Assembly: GCA_905182305.1 (NCBI GenBank) | Contig: CAJJBB010000007.1 | Coordinates: 101,580 to 165,579, forward strand | Reading direction: 5' to 3' | Source: Flavobacteria bacterium MS024-2A | Lineage (GTDB): Bacteria; Bacteroidota; Bacteroidia; Flavobacteriales; Flavobacteriaceae | Length of the DNA stretch: 64,000 bases | In this document: piece by piece, positions 42,523 to 51,908 of the stretch | How positions within the stretch are numbered: the stretch's first letter is position 1 | Layout: every line of letters begins with the position of its first letter | The notes under the pieces: model-generated | Seen by the model: only the letters and a program-made list of their open reading frames with translations | What the model was told of the DNA's origin: nothing | The model's database searches: none | Translations under genes and position numbers: made by a program

Positions 42523-45500
42523 ATGAAAAAAATAAAACACTGCGCATTTTTAAGTATCTTAATGTTCTCACTGGGTATTTATGCTCAAAATTCTGTCAGC
42601 GGCGCAGTTCTTGATGAGAATAATCAGCCAATTCCTGGAGCAAATATTCTTGAAAAGGGCACTTCAAATGGAGTAACAAGTGATTTTGATGGAAACTTTA
42701 CAATTAAAGTTGAATTTGGATCATCTCTTATCTTTAGTTATGTTGGGTATATTTCCCAAGAAGTTTTAGTTGGTCAAGAGGAAGAGATAATTATGAATTT
42801 AACTTCAGACATAGTTGGACTTGAAGAAGTTATTGTCACAACGGGATACGGTAGTCAGAAAAAATCTTCGATTTCCGGTTCAGTCGTTACGCTCTCTAGT
42901 GAAAATCTTGTATCAAGGGGTGTTCAAAATTTAACTCATGCTCTTGCCGGTTCAATAGCTGGAGTTTCAACTGAACAACCAATTGGTGTTATTGGGCAAG
43001 ATGATGCGAAGATTTATATAAGAGGTAAGGGTACCCTCGGAAATACGGACTCTCTTATTGTTATAGACGGAATACCTGACCGAGGAAATTTTTCAAGATT
43101 AAATGCTGATGATATAGAATCAATAAGTATTTTAAAAGATGCTTCCGCTGCTATTTATGGAGCTAGAGCTGCTAACGGTGTAGTATTAATAACTACAAAA
43201 AGAGGAAAATTCAACCGTAAAACAAAGTTTAATTTAAACACCTCATACACTATTAATAGCCCTACTGTTAGAACAAGAGCATTGGATTCTTGGAAAAGGG
43301 CACAGTATGAAAAAGATCAAATTGACAACTTAAGTTTAGGATGGGCTACTACTTTTAATGACGCACAGATTGCACTTTTAAAAGATGGTTCCAGACCAGA
43401 TGAGTATGCAAATACAGATTGGTTTGAGGAAACTATAGCAAAATCAAAACCTGCATCAAATTTATCCCTTAATGTAGAGGGAGGGAGTGAAACCATTTCT
43501 TACTTTGTTTCTGGCCAATACTCTAAACAGGAACAACTGTTTAAAGGAGATTTTCCATTTGAACAATATCAATTTAGATCAAATATTGACATTAAACTGT
43601 CAGATAAATTGTCTATGGGGTTTGATGTTTTAAACCGAAGGGATGATGGATTATATACTAAGACTGATCAATTTGACGGTGTTGGTTATGGCAGAGATGA
43701 GGTTTGGGATAAACTTCAGGGTGGAGCTGCTGGATTCACTCAGGGCTGGCCTTGGTTAGTTGGACGCCTTTCAAATGGTGAATTAGGTAAAGGTGCGCAA
43801 CCAGCGGGAGGTTCAAATCCAATAGGTATTCTTGCAAATGGATCAAATAGATTAATGAATGATGTGTTAAACACAAAAATTTCTTTTACATATGACATTT
43901 CAGAAGATTTAAAGTTTACCGTTTACGGGGCCTTTGATAAATCAAATAGGTCTCAAAAGAAATTTACTGCAACTTTTGATGAATACTTATATGATAATTC
44001 AACTGCAGAATTTATAAAATCCCCAGATGGAAATAAACCGGTATTATCGCAGAAAAAGCAAAATAATTCTAATAATCTAATAAATACTAAATTAGACTAC
44101 AAAAAATCTTTTGGAAATCACAATGTTGACGCTTTTGTTGCATACGAACAAAGTAAAGTCAGGATGGATTTTATATATGCTCAAAGAGGAGGTTTTGGAG
44201 GAAATGCAATTCCTGAAATTTTTGCTGGAACTCCAAGCACTGCCCAAACGGATGGTCGTTCTTTTTCTTCGGGTAGACAAAATATGTTCGGTAGAGTAAA
44301 TTATGATTTCAATGGCACCTATCTTGCTACTGTTTCCGTGAGGAGAGACGGATCTCAAAATTTTCCTACCGATAAAAGGTTTGGAATATTCCCAGCAATT
44401 TCAGCTGGTTGGGTTATTTCAAATGAATCATTTATTGATAATACAGGGGCTTTAAATTTTCTTAAGCTTAGAGGTTCTTGGGGTAAAATGGGTAACGATA
44501 ACATCTTACCTTTCCAATATTTAAGTACTTACGAATTTACAGATTATGATGACTTTGCATATGGAGTTCAAGTAGGGTACGATTTTGGTGATGGTGAAAG
44601 ACCTGGTTTTTTTGAATCAACTGTTGCAAATCAAAATGTTACATGGGAAACAGCTACTACCCAAAACATTGCTATAGAGGGTCTTCTTTTTAATAACACT
44701 ATTAGTTTTGAATTAGATTATTTTACAAGTAAAAGAGAAGGAATATTAATTAAGCGTTCCGCATCTTTCCCTGAATATACAGGGATTAAGTTGCCAGATG
44801 AAAACCTTGGAATTGTTGACAACTCAGGTTATGAGTTACAATTAGGCTATAAGAATAACCTGACAAATGAGTTCTCCTTTTCTATAAATGGTAATATTTC
44901 ACAATCTACTAATAAGGTTGTATACCTTGACGAACCAGAATCAATAACGGACTATCAAAAGTATGAAGGCAAACCAATTGATTCCTTCTATGGTTACGAG
45001 AGTAACGATTTGTACAGAACAGAAGCTGAAATAACAGCGGATGGATGGACATTGACCGAGAATGTAGCTCCTTTTAGAGTTGTTTGGGACAAATGGTTTA
45101 ACGTGGGGGCTGTAAGGCTGGTTGATAAAGATGGCGATGGAGACATAAATGGAAATGACAGAATAAGATCTGATAAAAGTTTAGTGCCTACCACTTTCTT
45201 TGGAATTAATCTAGGAGTTTCTTATAAAAACTTTGAATTATCTACTTTAATTCAGGGTCAATCTGGAGGTTATTATGTTGACAGTAATTATGCAATTAAC
45301 ACTGCAATTTTTGACGATGCTTGGTCACCAACAAATACTGACGGAGCATATCCAATAGCCACTCCACCTTATAATATAGGATCATTAACATATCAATCTG
45401 ATTACTGGCTAACTAAATCTGATTATGTAAGAATTAAAAATATCAGTCTTAACTATAAAGTAGATAGAAACATTCTTGATATGTTCAATATTGATAATGC

Positions 45501-45627
45501 GAACCTATTTGTTAGAGGAAATAATGTTGCAATTTTAAATTCACCAAATAGTAATATTGACCCTGAAGGTGTCTATGGAGCCTATTTAATGAAATCATGG
45601 CAATTTGGAGTTAACCTAAATTTTTAA
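42523..45627 (+). CDS. SusC-like TonB-dependent outer-membrane transporter
   Basis: Start at ATG 42523, giving 1034 residues with a signal peptide ending GIYAQ. A carboxypeptidase-like domain follows (SVSGAVLDENNQPIPGANI, SNGVTSDFDGNFTI), then the plug (LEEVIVTTGYGSQKKSSISG, IRGKGTLGNTDSLIVIDGIP, DDIESISILKDASAAIYGAR) and a 22-strand barrel ending KSWQFGVNLNF. It imports oligosaccharides across the outer membrane using TonB energy. A SusD partner follows 27 bases later, the defining pair of a polysaccharide utilisation locus. The ~150-base gap upstream carries a site shared with the regulator promoter. Confidence 0.95.
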   Translation: MKKIKHCAFLSILMFSLGIYAQNSVSGAVLDENNQPIPGANILEKGTSNGVTSDFDGNFTIKVEFGSSLIFSYVGYISQEVLVGQEEEIIMNLTSDIVGLEEVIVTTGYGSQKKSSISGSVVTLSSENLVSRGVQNLTHALAGSIAGVSTEQPIGVIGQDDAKIYIRGKGTLGNTDSLIVIDGIPDRGNFSRLNADDIESISILKDASAAIYGARAANGVVLITTKRGKFNRKTKFNLNTSYTINSPTVRTRALDSWKRAQYEKDQIDNLSLGWATTFNDAQIALLKDGSRPDEYANTDWFEETIAKSKPASNLSLNVEGGSETISYFVSGQYSKQEQLFKGDFPFEQYQFRSNIDIKLSDKLSMGFDVLNRRDDGLYTKTDQFDGVGYGRDEVWDKLQGGAAGFTQGWPWLVGRLSNGELGKGAQPAGGSNPIGILANGSNRLMNDVLNTKISFTYDISEDLKFTVYGAFDKSNRSQKKFTATFDEYLYDNSTAEFIKSPDGNKPVLSQKKQNNSNNLINTKLDYKKSFGNHNVDAFVAYEQSKVRMDFIYAQRGGFGGNAIPEIFAGTPSTAQTDGRSFSSGRQNMFGRVNYDFNGTYLATVSVRRDGSQNFPTDKRFGIFPAISAGWVISNESFIDNTGALNFLKLRGSWGKMGNDNILPFQYLSTYEFTDYDDFAYGVQVGYDFGDGERPGFFESTVANQNVTWETATTQNIAIEGLLFNNTISFELDYFTSKREGILIKRSASFPEYTGIKLPDENLGIVDNSGYELQLGYKNNLTNEFSFSINGNISQSTNKVVYLDEPESITDYQKYEGKPIDSFYGYESNDLYRTEAEITADGWTLTENVAPFRVVWDKWFNVGAVRLVDKDGDGDINGNDRIRSDKSLVPTTFFGINLGVSYKNFELSTLIQGQSGGYYVDSNYAINTAIFDDAWSPTNTDGAYPIATPPYNIGSLTYQSDYWLTKSDYVRIKNISLNYKVDRNILDMFNIDNANLFVRGNNVAILNSPNSNIDPEGVYGAYLMKSWQFGVNLNF

Positions 45628-45654
45628 TAAATGAAATATCTAAATAATATTAAA

Positions 45655-47343
45655 ATGAAAAAAATACACATCTTATTAATACTAATGATCTTTATTGTAT
45701 CATGTTCTGTTGACGAAATTTTCGAAGCTGCACCTTTAGATAAGTATGCTGAGACATCCGTTTGGACAACAGACTCACTATCAGATACTTTTATTAACGA
45801 AGTATACAATGGTCTTCCAAACTCTTTTGCAGGAATGTTTAGTCCAGATGCTAATACCGTTGATTGGTATGATCATCATAACAACGCTAATGGACAAGCA
45901 ATAACAAAAGGGAATTTAAATCCAGCTAATTCGGCGGGTTGGGGTGTAACTTATAATAAAGGTGGAGATTTTGTCACTGGAAATCAATCTGGTCTTTGGG
46001 GTTACATGTATAAAAAAATACGGGCAGTCAATACGGTCCTCGAAAAACTTAATAGTGACGATCAAGCATTTATGGATTCACGAACAGGAGAAGTTCTCAC
46101 CTTAAGAGCAATATTTTATTCCAGACTAGCGTTGGCTTTTGGAAAGGTAATTATCGTTGGTGATGATCTTTTAGATCTTGATTCTGATTACTTAAGCATG
46201 AAACAATCTCCTTTTTTGGAAACGATGGATTATATCAATAGTGAATTGGATAAAGCCATACTGCTACTGCCAGAATCTCAGCCTGAGAAAGGGCGTATTA
46301 CCAAATATGCTGCTATGGCTCAAAAAGCCGAAATGTTATTGATCGCCGCAAGTCCAAGGTTTAATGGAGGGTCCTATAATACTTCACTACTTCAAGAAGC
46401 AAAAGCAGTAAATGAAGCAATAGTAAGCTCAGGAAAATTCAGCTTACTGCCAAATTTCGCAGATGCCACCAAATTGTTGAATGGAAATACAGAACTTATT
46501 TTAGGTAGATATATAACGGCAAAAAGAAAAATAGATAGAGATAATTTCATTGACCACAACCTCGCTCCAGGAGGAGCAGGTGGATTCACAACTTATACTC
46601 CCACACAGAGCTTAGTGGATCAATTTGAGGTAATTGATGGAACCACTAGTTTTATTCCTGCTACTTGGAGTAATAATGTGAGAACGGTGACCTCTAATAT
46701 TGCCTATTCTGATGATGACATGTATAGTAATCGTGATCCGCGTTTTTATGAAACTATTTTCTATCAAGGCTCAAAGCGCAATGAAACATATACAATTGAT
46801 GTTTCTGAAGGAGGCCAAGACTCGAGAAGTTGTACAGGATGTCAGTGGTGGAATAATGGTTTCTTTGGATATTATGTGAAAAAATTTATTGGAACATACC
46901 TCAATGGTAATTGGCCATCTCCAGAGATCAATGATGGCGTAACTACTCTTCACAGATTAGCAGCGGTGTATCTGAATCATGCTGAAATATTATTTCAACT
47001 GGGAGATCAGGGGGGAGCCCTTAACATGGTTAATTTGGTTAGGGAAAGAGCAGGTATGGTATTATATACTTCTATTGATATGGATAAAATAAAACATGAA
47101 ACTGTGGTGGAATTGATTGGAGAAGGCAAGAGGTTTAATAACCTCAGAAGATGGGACGACATTGATGAGTACCATCAAACTGGTGAATGGGGAATCAAAT
47201 ACACCAGTAATGGCGATGGAACATATGCTACTGAACTTATTCAAATTAGCACACCAGCATGGAATGACAAATTTTATTGGATTCCAATTCCACAGAAAGA
47301 GATGGATAAAAATCCAGGCCTAGAACAAGCCCCAGGGTATTAA
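45655..47343 (+). CDS. SusD-like glycan-binding lipoprotein
   Basis: Start at ATG 45655 gives 562 residues with a lipoprotein leader (KKIHILLILMIFIVSC). The mature start (SVDEIFEAAPLDKYAETSVW) and the helical TPR-like core (GEVLTLRAIFYSRLALAFG, AAMAQKAEMLLIAASPRF) are those of the SusD/RagB family, as are the C-terminal ELIGEGKRFNNLRRWD and FYWIPIPQKEMDKNPGL. It caps the SusC channel and binds the glycan at the cell surface. An ATG at 45631 would add eight residues before the leader and is less likely. A terminator-like hairpin follows at 47480. Confidence 0.95.
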   Translation: MKKIHILLILMIFIVSCSVDEIFEAAPLDKYAETSVWTTDSLSDTFINEVYNGLPNSFAGMFSPDANTVDWYDHHNNANGQAITKGNLNPANSAGWGVTYNKGGDFVTGNQSGLWGYMYKKIRAVNTVLEKLNSDDQAFMDSRTGEVLTLRAIFYSRLALAFGKVIIVGDDLLDLDSDYLSMKQSPFLETMDYINSELDKAILLLPESQPEKGRITKYAAMAQKAEMLLIAASPRFNGGSYNTSLLQEAKAVNEAIVSSGKFSLLPNFADATKLLNGNTELILGRYITAKRKIDRDNFIDHNLAPGGAGGFTTYTPTQSLVDQFEVIDGTTSFIPATWSNNVRTVTSNIAYSDDDMYSNRDPRFYETIFYQGSKRNETYTIDVSEGGQDSRSCTGCQWWNNGFFGYYVKKFIGTYLNGNWPSPEINDGVTTLHRLAAVYLNHAEILFQLGDQGGALNMVNLVRERAGMVLYTSIDMDKIKHETVVELIGEGKRFNNLRRWDDIDEYHQTGEWGIKYTSNGDGTYATELIQISTPAWNDKFYWIPIPQKEMDKNPGLEQAPGY

Positions 47344-47479
47344 ATAATAATAATTGATGTATTTTATTTAGAGATAGTTTAATGTTTTAACAGATATCAT
47401 TTTGATTTAAGTTTTTTAGTAGTTAGTTAAATAAAAATCAAAATATAAGTTATAAAAATCGGTATTAAACTATTATTGT

Positions 47480-47510
47480 TAGAGGGGTGTTTCATTTCAC
47501 CTCTCTTTCT
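47480..47510 (+). terminator. Terminator after the susCD pair
   Basis: Stem AGAGGGGTG / CACCTCTCT with one G-T pair, then TTCTTATTTT. A further ten-base inverted repeat (ATTTTGATTT / AAATCAAAAT) lies upstream at 47399-47444. The remainder of the 47344-47673 gap holds only the regulator promoter region. Confidence 0.65.
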
Positions 47511-47568
47511 TATTTTAAATTCATTAATAGTAAATTTATAAATAGATATAAAGTTTAAAGCTTATGGG

Positions 47569-47594
47569 TTAGTATACAAACTAAATCTGTAGAT
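47569..47594 (+). promoter_or_regulatory. Candidate regulator site upstream of the LytTR gene
   Basis: TTAGTATACAA followed by GTAGAT at 47589-47594, the same spacing (17 bases, GTATAC to GTAGAT) as upstream of GH36. About 80-105 bases before the ATG, suggesting autoregulation. Confidence 0.4.
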
Positions 47595-47673
47595 TAATAT
47601 TTTACATGCGCTTCAACAATCTTTGTATTTATTTAGTTTTAGTATATTTATTAATATCAATTTCTCTAAAAAA

Positions 47674-49350
47674 ATGGAACAATTTTACTTGAAATTAGTT
47701 ATTAAACATAAAATATATCTATTAATCACTTTGGTATTTTTATTATTCACGTCTTGTGTTGATGATGTTATTGGTGATATTTCTTCTGAAAATAAGCCAT
47801 CTCCCATATTCGATTATTATTTTAAAAATGAAAATATTGATTCTGTTTTTTATAAAATAAATCTACCAGGTTCAATTGATTTTATTTCTGATAATCATGA
47901 AGATTTTAATGGCTCTATATTTTTTAGAAAAACAATTGACATCAGAGATTTAGATAGCAATTATAGTTTTATTGTTGAAGGTGGAATCGACGATTATGAC
48001 GCCACCTATTTAAATGGGCATCTTATTGGCACATCTCTTTCATATAATTCACCTAGAAAATATACCATACCCAAAGACATTTTAAAATATGGAGAAAATC
48101 TTTTTGAAATAAAATTTCATGATGCTAGTGGTTTTGGTGGTTTTAAAGGCAGAATGTATTTAAAGTCTGAAAATGGAAATATCATCTCAATTTCAGGCAC
48201 ATGGGAATATAAAATAATAGGATATAAAGAATTCGATGATAATCTTTTTTCAAATAATGCAAATATTTCTATAAATCCACTCACATGGAATTTAGAACTC
48301 AAAAGGGATCTCTATTCTTCTTATGAATTTGATGATTTCTTTTGGGATTCGACTAATGTGCCAGTTTTCATTAAAGATATTTATAATACCGAGACTGATT
48401 TGAATGGTATTTTTTGGTTTCGGAAAGATATAATTATTAACGATACAGAGAGGGATTACATGATCTCCATCCCAAAAGGTATTGATGATAGTGACGAAGT
48501 TTACTTTAATGGAAACCTAGTTGGGGGAGCGAATTGTTACAATTGCCCTAGAAATTATATCATAAAAAAAGGATTTTTAAAAAAAGGAAAAAATATAATT
48601 GCTATTTTGATTTCTGACACATATGCTGATGGTGGAATATTGAGTCCTATTTTATTACATTCACTAAACAGCGGAAAAAGGCCTTTATCAAATAAATATA
48701 TACCTACTCCTTATTTCAATCTCGTTAGTTTTGAAGATAAATCTACTTCTATATCTGAGGGGTGGAAATATAAACAAATTTACCATTTTCAAAATATTTC
48801 AATTCTTACTGCTTCTAACCAAAATGTATTTGACACAGAAGAATTTTTATACTTCCTTCCTAATGGGTCTAAAATTGATGTAAATAATATTATTTCTAAA
48901 TCATTAATTGGCAATAATCTTTTAATTCTAAGTTTTATCTTAATTTTTTTCCTTTTAATTATTACAGCTCTTGGAGCAATTAATTATAAATTATTAAGGA
49001 AAAGAAAAGTAAGCCAGTTAAAAGAAAGTAAAGCTGAAAAAGAGAATTATATTTTTGTAAGGGCAGACAGACTCAATATCAAGGTATTAAAAGCGGATAT
49101 TTTATTCATAAAAGCTGAAAAAGATTATGTTAAATTAGTTACTACTAAAAAAAACTATTTGATTAGAAAGAATTTAAAAAGTTTTAATAAAGACGTTTTA
49201 GATAATAGTTTTATGAGAATTAGTAGATCAATAATAATAAATATTGATAAAATCACACTGATAGACAGGAATATGGTTTATCTATCTGATTTAAGGTTTA
49301 AAATTGGATCATACTACTCAAAAAATTTAAATAAACTTATGAAAGGATAG
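47674..49350 (+). CDS. Membrane-spanning LytTR regulator with two periplasmic beta-sandwich modules
   Basis: Start at ATG 47674 (558 residues). Parts in order: a hydrophobic leader with a lipobox (LLFTSC, C28); beta-sandwich copy 1 at about residues 54-165 (IFFRKTIDIRD, GGIDDYDATYLNGHLIGT, IPKDILKYGENLFEI, GFGGFKGR); copy 2 at about 220-332 (GIFWFRKDIIIND, KGIDDSDEVYFNGNLVGG, LKKGKNIIAI); one membrane helix at about 415-437; and a cytoplasmic LytTR DNA-binding domain at about 457-556 (NYIFVRADRLN, KADILFIKAEKDYVKLVTT, YLIRKNLKSFN, SFMRISRSIIINIDKI). It links a periplasmic ligand domain directly to DNA binding, with no kinase or receiver domain. The modules match those inside two enzymes of the same locus. 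It is inferred to be the locus sensor and activator. Confidence 0.85.
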   Translation: MEQFYLKLVIKHKIYLLITLVFLLFTSCVDDVIGDISSENKPSPIFDYYFKNENIDSVFYKINLPGSIDFISDNHEDFNGSIFFRKTIDIRDLDSNYSFIVEGGIDDYDATYLNGHLIGTSLSYNSPRKYTIPKDILKYGENLFEIKFHDASGFGGFKGRMYLKSENGNIISISGTWEYKIIGYKEFDDNLFSNNANISINPLTWNLELKRDLYSSYEFDDFFWDSTNVPVFIKDIYNTETDLNGIFWFRKDIIINDTERDYMISIPKGIDDSDEVYFNGNLVGGANCYNCPRNYIIKKGFLKKGKNIIAILISDTYADGGILSPILLHSLNSGKRPLSNKYIPTPYFNLVSFEDKSTSISEGWKYKQIYHFQNISILTASNQNVFDTEEFLYFLPNGSKIDVNNIISKSLIGNNLLILSFILIFFLLIITALGAINYKLLRKRKVSQLKESKAEKENYIFVRADRLNIKVLKADILFIKAEKDYVKLVTTKKNYLIRKNLKSFNKDVLDNSFMRISRSIIINIDKITLIDRNMVYLSDLRFKIGSYYSKNLNKLMKG

Positions 49351-49434
49351 TTTTATTATCCTACTGAAAGGGAAGACTTCATAACATAAAATACAAATTA
49401 TTAAACATGTTTTTATAAATTCAAAAATATTTAA

Positions 49435-50829
49435 ATGAAAAAATTAGGCCGAAGGGGTTTTATCAAAAAATCAACACTAACAGCTGCAGCAATTAGCTCA
49501 ACTTCCTTTTTAAGTAGCTGTGTAGACAATAACCCCAGTAAAAGAAATGGTATTTACATGGGGGCTTTTGCGGCTTCAAAACTCTCCACAGTCCGAGCAG
49601 CTTTTATTGGAGTGGGACATCGAGGTAAAGATCATTTAAAGTTTTTCTCTAGCCTTCCCAATACTGAAGTTGTTGGGATTAGTGATCTCTATGAGGAGAA
49701 CGTAATACAAATGCGAAAATTGGTGAAAGAGGCAGCTGGTGAAAATCGACACCCTACCATTGCTGAATATTGGGGCGATGAAAACAAATGGCGCGTCATG
49801 CTTGAAGAAACTAAACCCGACGTTGTATTTATTGCTACCAATTGGAAAAATCATGCCCCTATGGCAATTGGCACTATGGAAAGTGGTGCGCATGCTTTTG
49901 TTGAAGTACCATTGGCAGTTACAATCGAAAACCTATGGAAAATTATAGATACTTCCGAGAGCACTCAGAAACATTGTATGATGATGGAGAATGTTAACTA
50001 CGGCCGAGATGAATTGCTATTTTTAAATATGTGTCGAAAAGGTGTCTTAGGAGAATTGTTACATGCAGAAGCGGCCTATATACATGAGTTACGATCTCAA
50101 ATGAAGGAAGAAGAAAAGGGAACTGGGTCTTGGCGAACGTTTCATTACGCTCACGGAAGGGGAAATTTATATCCAACGCATGGTTTGGGACCCGTGGCAC
50201 AGTACATGAATTTAGCGAGACAAGAAGACAACTTTAAAAGTCTTATTTCTTATTCTACCCCGGCGATAGGCAGAAAGTTGTACGCAGAAAAAAATTATCC
50301 AAAAAATCACAAATGGAATCAGTTGGATTTTAGAAATGGAGATTTGAATACTTCTATAATTAAGACTAATTTGGGTAGAACCATTATGTTACAATGGGAT
50401 GAAACCAGTCCTAGACCATACACAAGACACAACCTAATTCAAGGATCAAAAGGAATTCTTGCTGGTTTTCCTACACGAGTTGCCTTAGAGGGAGGTATAG
50501 AAGGAATAACCGAAAATCATCATGCATGGGCTCAAGGAGATCAACTGGAAATGATTTATGAAAAATACGACCACCCACTATATAAAAGACTCAATGAAAA
50601 GTCAAAGAGGAGTGGTCATGGCGGAATGGATGGGATTATGATGTATCGCATCGTTGAGTGTCTTCAAAATGGACTTCCTTTAGATCAAAATCTTTATGAA
50701 GGTTGTTTTTGGAGTTCCGTTACTGAACTTAGTGGGAAATCGATCGATCAAGAAGGTGCCCCTCAAAAGTTTCCTGATTTTACTAGAGGAAATTGGAAAA
50801 ATACTAAACCCCTTAAGATTATATCATAA
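49435..50829 (+). CDS. GH109-type NAD-dependent glycosidase (alpha-N-acetylgalactosaminidase-like)
   Basis: A 464-residue Gfo/Idh/MocA-fold protein with a Tat lipoprotein leader (KKLGRRGFIKKSTL, lipobox LSSC). The NAD strand is AAFIGVGHRGKDHLKFF. The family blocks VPLAVTIENLWKIID, MMMENVNYGRDELLFLNM, GELLHAEAAYIHELR and GNLYPTHGLGPVAQYMNLAR are those of GH109, which hydrolyses alpha-GalNAc by an NAD-assisted redox mechanism. Intact over its full length. Sits between the regulator and the sugar kinase, so released GalNAc or galactose would be the natural substrate of the kinase. GH109-like proteins can have other specificities. Confidence 0.85.
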   Translation: MKKLGRRGFIKKSTLTAAAISSTSFLSSCVDNNPSKRNGIYMGAFAASKLSTVRAAFIGVGHRGKDHLKFFSSLPNTEVVGISDLYEENVIQMRKLVKEAAGENRHPTIAEYWGDENKWRVMLEETKPDVVFIATNWKNHAPMAIGTMESGAHAFVEVPLAVTIENLWKIIDTSESTQKHCMMMENVNYGRDELLFLNMCRKGVLGELLHAEAAYIHELRSQMKEEEKGTGSWRTFHYAHGRGNLYPTHGLGPVAQYMNLARQEDNFKSLISYSTPAIGRKLYAEKNYPKNHKWNQLDFRNGDLNTSIIKTNLGRTIMLQWDETSPRPYTRHNLIQGSKGILAGFPTRVALEGGIEGITENHHAWAQGDQLEMIYEKYDHPLYKRLNEKSKRSGHGGMDGIMMYRIVECLQNGLPLDQNLYEGCFWSSVTELSGKSIDQEGAPQKFPDFTRGNWKNTKPLKIIS

Positions 50830-50851
50830 CAAACATTTATAAAATCATCTA

Positions 50852-51907
50852 TTGATTACATCAGAAGCCTCAGCACGAATTTGTTTTTTTGGAGATCACC
50901 AAGATTACCTAAATTTACCTGTAATTGCAGGCACAATTGACCGCAAAATTAAGATAAAAGCAACCCCAAATTTAACTGCCACATATTTTTTACAATTACT
51001 TGATTTAGAGAAAACTATAACAATTGATTTAAATAAAAAAAACAGATTAATTTCTTCAGGAGATTACTACCGCTCTTCTATGGAAGTACTGCAAAAGGAA
51101 GGTGCTCAATTTATTCAAGGTTATGACATTGAAATTTCTGGAACGATACCTATAAATGCTGGGATTTCAAGTTCTTCTGCTCTAGTGGTTGCTTGGCTTA
51201 GATTTTTAGTACAAGCACAAGAGGTATCATCTCCATTAAACAACAAGACCCTTGGAGTATTAGCTTATGCGGCAGAATCCCTTTATTTCAAACAACCCGG
51301 AGGGCTTATGGATCAATATACCATCGCTCAAGGTGGACTTTTGTTCATCAATACCAAATCAGGGAGTACTACAAAATTACCTGCTACTCTTGGAAAATTG
51401 GTTGTGGCCGAATCTGGAATTTATAAAGAAACCCTTACTGTATTACAAAATGCAAGAACTTTTGGTCAAAATGCCCTAGAATTTGTTCTTAAAAAAGAGC
51501 CGAATTTTGATATTCATACAGCAACTGTTGGCTCTTACAATAACTATCTTCAATTTGTTCCTGATGAATACAAGAACCATTGGTATGCAGCAATTCATAA
51601 TCACCTCTTAACTCAAGAGGCGAAAAAGGCATTACAAACAGACAAGCCTAACCTAAAAGGTATAGGCACTCTTATGAATGCGCACCAAACAATATTAGAA
51701 GAGCGAATTCAAAACACCCCTATTAGTATGAAGATTCAAATGGATGCTGCTCGCTCTGCAGGTGCTCTGGGTGCAAAAATAATTGGTTCTGGAGGCGGAG
51801 GCTGTATGGTTGCAATGGTTACTGAAGATACTCTACAGCCTGTTATTAATGCTTTCCTTGCCACGGGTACAAAAGCAGCTTATGAAGTGAACTTAACTAA
51901 ATCATAA
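50852..51907 (+). CDS. GHMP-family sugar kinase (galactokinase/GalNAc-kinase-like)
   Basis: A 351-residue GHMP kinase. CFFGDHQDYLNLPVIAG is the galactokinase-like N-terminal site (G-E/D-H-x-D-Y), PINAGISSSSALVVAWL the ATP-binding P-x3-G-x-S-S-S-A loop, and GAKIIGSGGGGCMVAMV the C-terminal motif. It likely forms a sugar 1-phosphate in the cytoplasm. TTG at 50852 is the start that keeps the first strand; no ATG is nearby. It ends one base before the nucleotidyltransferase gene, so kinase and activating enzyme are co-expressed. Position after GH36 and GH109 points to Gal or GalNAc as substrate. Confidence 0.8.
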   Translation: MITSEASARICFFGDHQDYLNLPVIAGTIDRKIKIKATPNLTATYFLQLLDLEKTITIDLNKKNRLISSGDYYRSSMEVLQKEGAQFIQGYDIEISGTIPINAGISSSSALVVAWLRFLVQAQEVSSPLNNKTLGVLAYAAESLYFKQPGGLMDQYTIAQGGLLFINTKSGSTTKLPATLGKLVVAESGIYKETLTVLQNARTFGQNALEFVLKKEPNFDIHTATVGSYNNYLQFVPDEYKNHWYAAIHNHLLTQEAKKALQTDKPNLKGIGTLMNAHQTILEERIQNTPISMKIQMDAARSAGALGAKIIGSGGGGCMVAMVTEDTLQPVINAFLATGTKAAYEVNLTKS

Positions 51908-51908
51908 A

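Noticed and set aside
47344..47479. A gene between SusD and the regulator
   Set aside because: Only an inverted repeat and AT-rich sequence are present; no frame of useful length.
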